A DNA stretch of 6,340 nucleotides from an uncultured Ruminococcus sp. (GTDB taxonomy: Bacteria; Bacillota; Clostridia; Oscillospirales; Ruminococcaceae), in NCBI GenBank assembly GCA_945835085.1, contig CAMAIG010000097.1, positions 1 through 6,340 on the forward strand. The letters run 5' to 3'. The position numbers and the translations under genes are program-made. The notes under the pieces are model-generated. The model searched no databases. It was given only the letters and a program-made list of their open reading frames with translations, and was not told the DNA's origin. This document shows positions 5,978 to 6,340 of the stretch, one piece after another (the stretch's first letter is position 1; the number at the start of each line of letters is the position of its first letter).

Positions 5978-6340
5978 TTATATTTCTCTGCCACGTTCAC
6001 CTGTCTGATTTCTCTTTATCTTCTTGGAGGTCGTTTTTTCAAATTCGGTATCTCTTATCCTGAGCCTTCTTATAGCCTTGGCTGAGGAAACAGTCTTGTT
6101 GACCGCTGCTGTCTTTTCCTTGAAAAGTGCGGGGATATCTCCGTCAAATTCCTTGTTGGGATAGATCTCTGCGGTTATCTGTCCGTTCTCTGCATAAACA
6201 AGTATCTCGGAAATCCAGTCAATACCCGCAAACTTGTTTTCCAGCTCCTCGGGAGAAACATTCTCGCCGTTGCTGAGGATAATGAGATTTTTCTTTCTTC
6301 CTGTGATAAATATTCTATCGTTTTCAACATAGCCCAGATC
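5978..6340 (-). CDS. Long-chain acyl-CoA synthetase (AMP-binding enzyme), C-terminal part
   Basis: Only the last 120 residues are in the window; the start lies beyond the right edge. The fragment opens at DLGYVENDRIFITGRKKN, the ANL-superfamily stretch that carries the ATP ribose contact and the hinge between the two domains, followed by LIILSNGENVSPEELE. The C-terminal domain ends with TTSKKIKRN, which corresponds to the A10 motif whose lysine catalyses adenylate formation. The GRKKN-LIILSNGENVSPEE pattern is typical of FadD/long-chain acyl-CoA synthetases rather than of acetyl-CoA synthetase or peptide-synthetase adenylation domains. It would activate a fatty acid with ATP and CoA at the membrane or in the cytoplasm; the exact acid is unknown. 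The reading frame is open to the edge and ends at TAA with its own hairpin terminator. Confidence 0.85.
   Translation of the reverse strand, partial: DLGYVENDRIFITGRKKNLIILSNGENVSPEELENKFAGIDWISEILVYAENGQITAEIYPNKEFDGDIPALFKEKTAAVNKTVSSAKAIRRLRIRDTEFEKTTSKKIKRNQTGERGREI

Overview
The window looks like chromosomal DNA of a Gram-positive Clostridia species, most likely a Ruminococcus-type member of the Oscillospiraceae. This is judged from moderate GC, AT-rich sigma-A promoters, GGAG-type ribosome binding sites, a Firmicutes-type LexA operator, a YolD/UvrX-type translesion module and the style of the large ABC protein. The genus is inference. There is no sign of a phage, transposon, CRISPR array or RNA gene.

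Layout, left to right. (1) 1-3112: one large minus-strand gene for an ABC transporter in which the ATPase and an FtsX/MacB-type permease are fused in one 983-residue chain. It has its own consensus promoter and a strong bidirectional hairpin terminator. (2) 3113-3538: an intergenic region, then a small plus-strand DUF1294 membrane protein transcribed divergently from the ABC gene. (3) 3539-5903: a three-gene minus-strand operon. It reads, in transcription order, an UvrX/UmuC-like Y-family DNA polymerase (501 aa), a 51-residue single-pass membrane protein too short for most gene callers, and a YolD-like protein (145 aa). The last two overlap by 11 nt. A perfect 16-bp hairpin closes the operon, and two LexA (SOS) boxes lie upstream. 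(4) 5918-6340: the terminator and C-terminal 120 residues of a long-chain acyl-CoA synthetase (ANL superfamily), cut by the window edge.

How the genes work together. The polymerase and YolD form a known type of Firmicutes DNA-damage module: an error-prone polymerase plus a partner predicted to act like UmuD. The LexA boxes support SOS induction. The most interesting element is the small membrane protein between them. It resembles SOS cell-division inhibitors in build only (basic N-terminus, one membrane segment, short outer tail), so a checkpoint role is a hypothesis. The ABC transporter, DUF1294 protein and acyl-CoA synthetase are separate transcription units with no evident link to the SOS operon.
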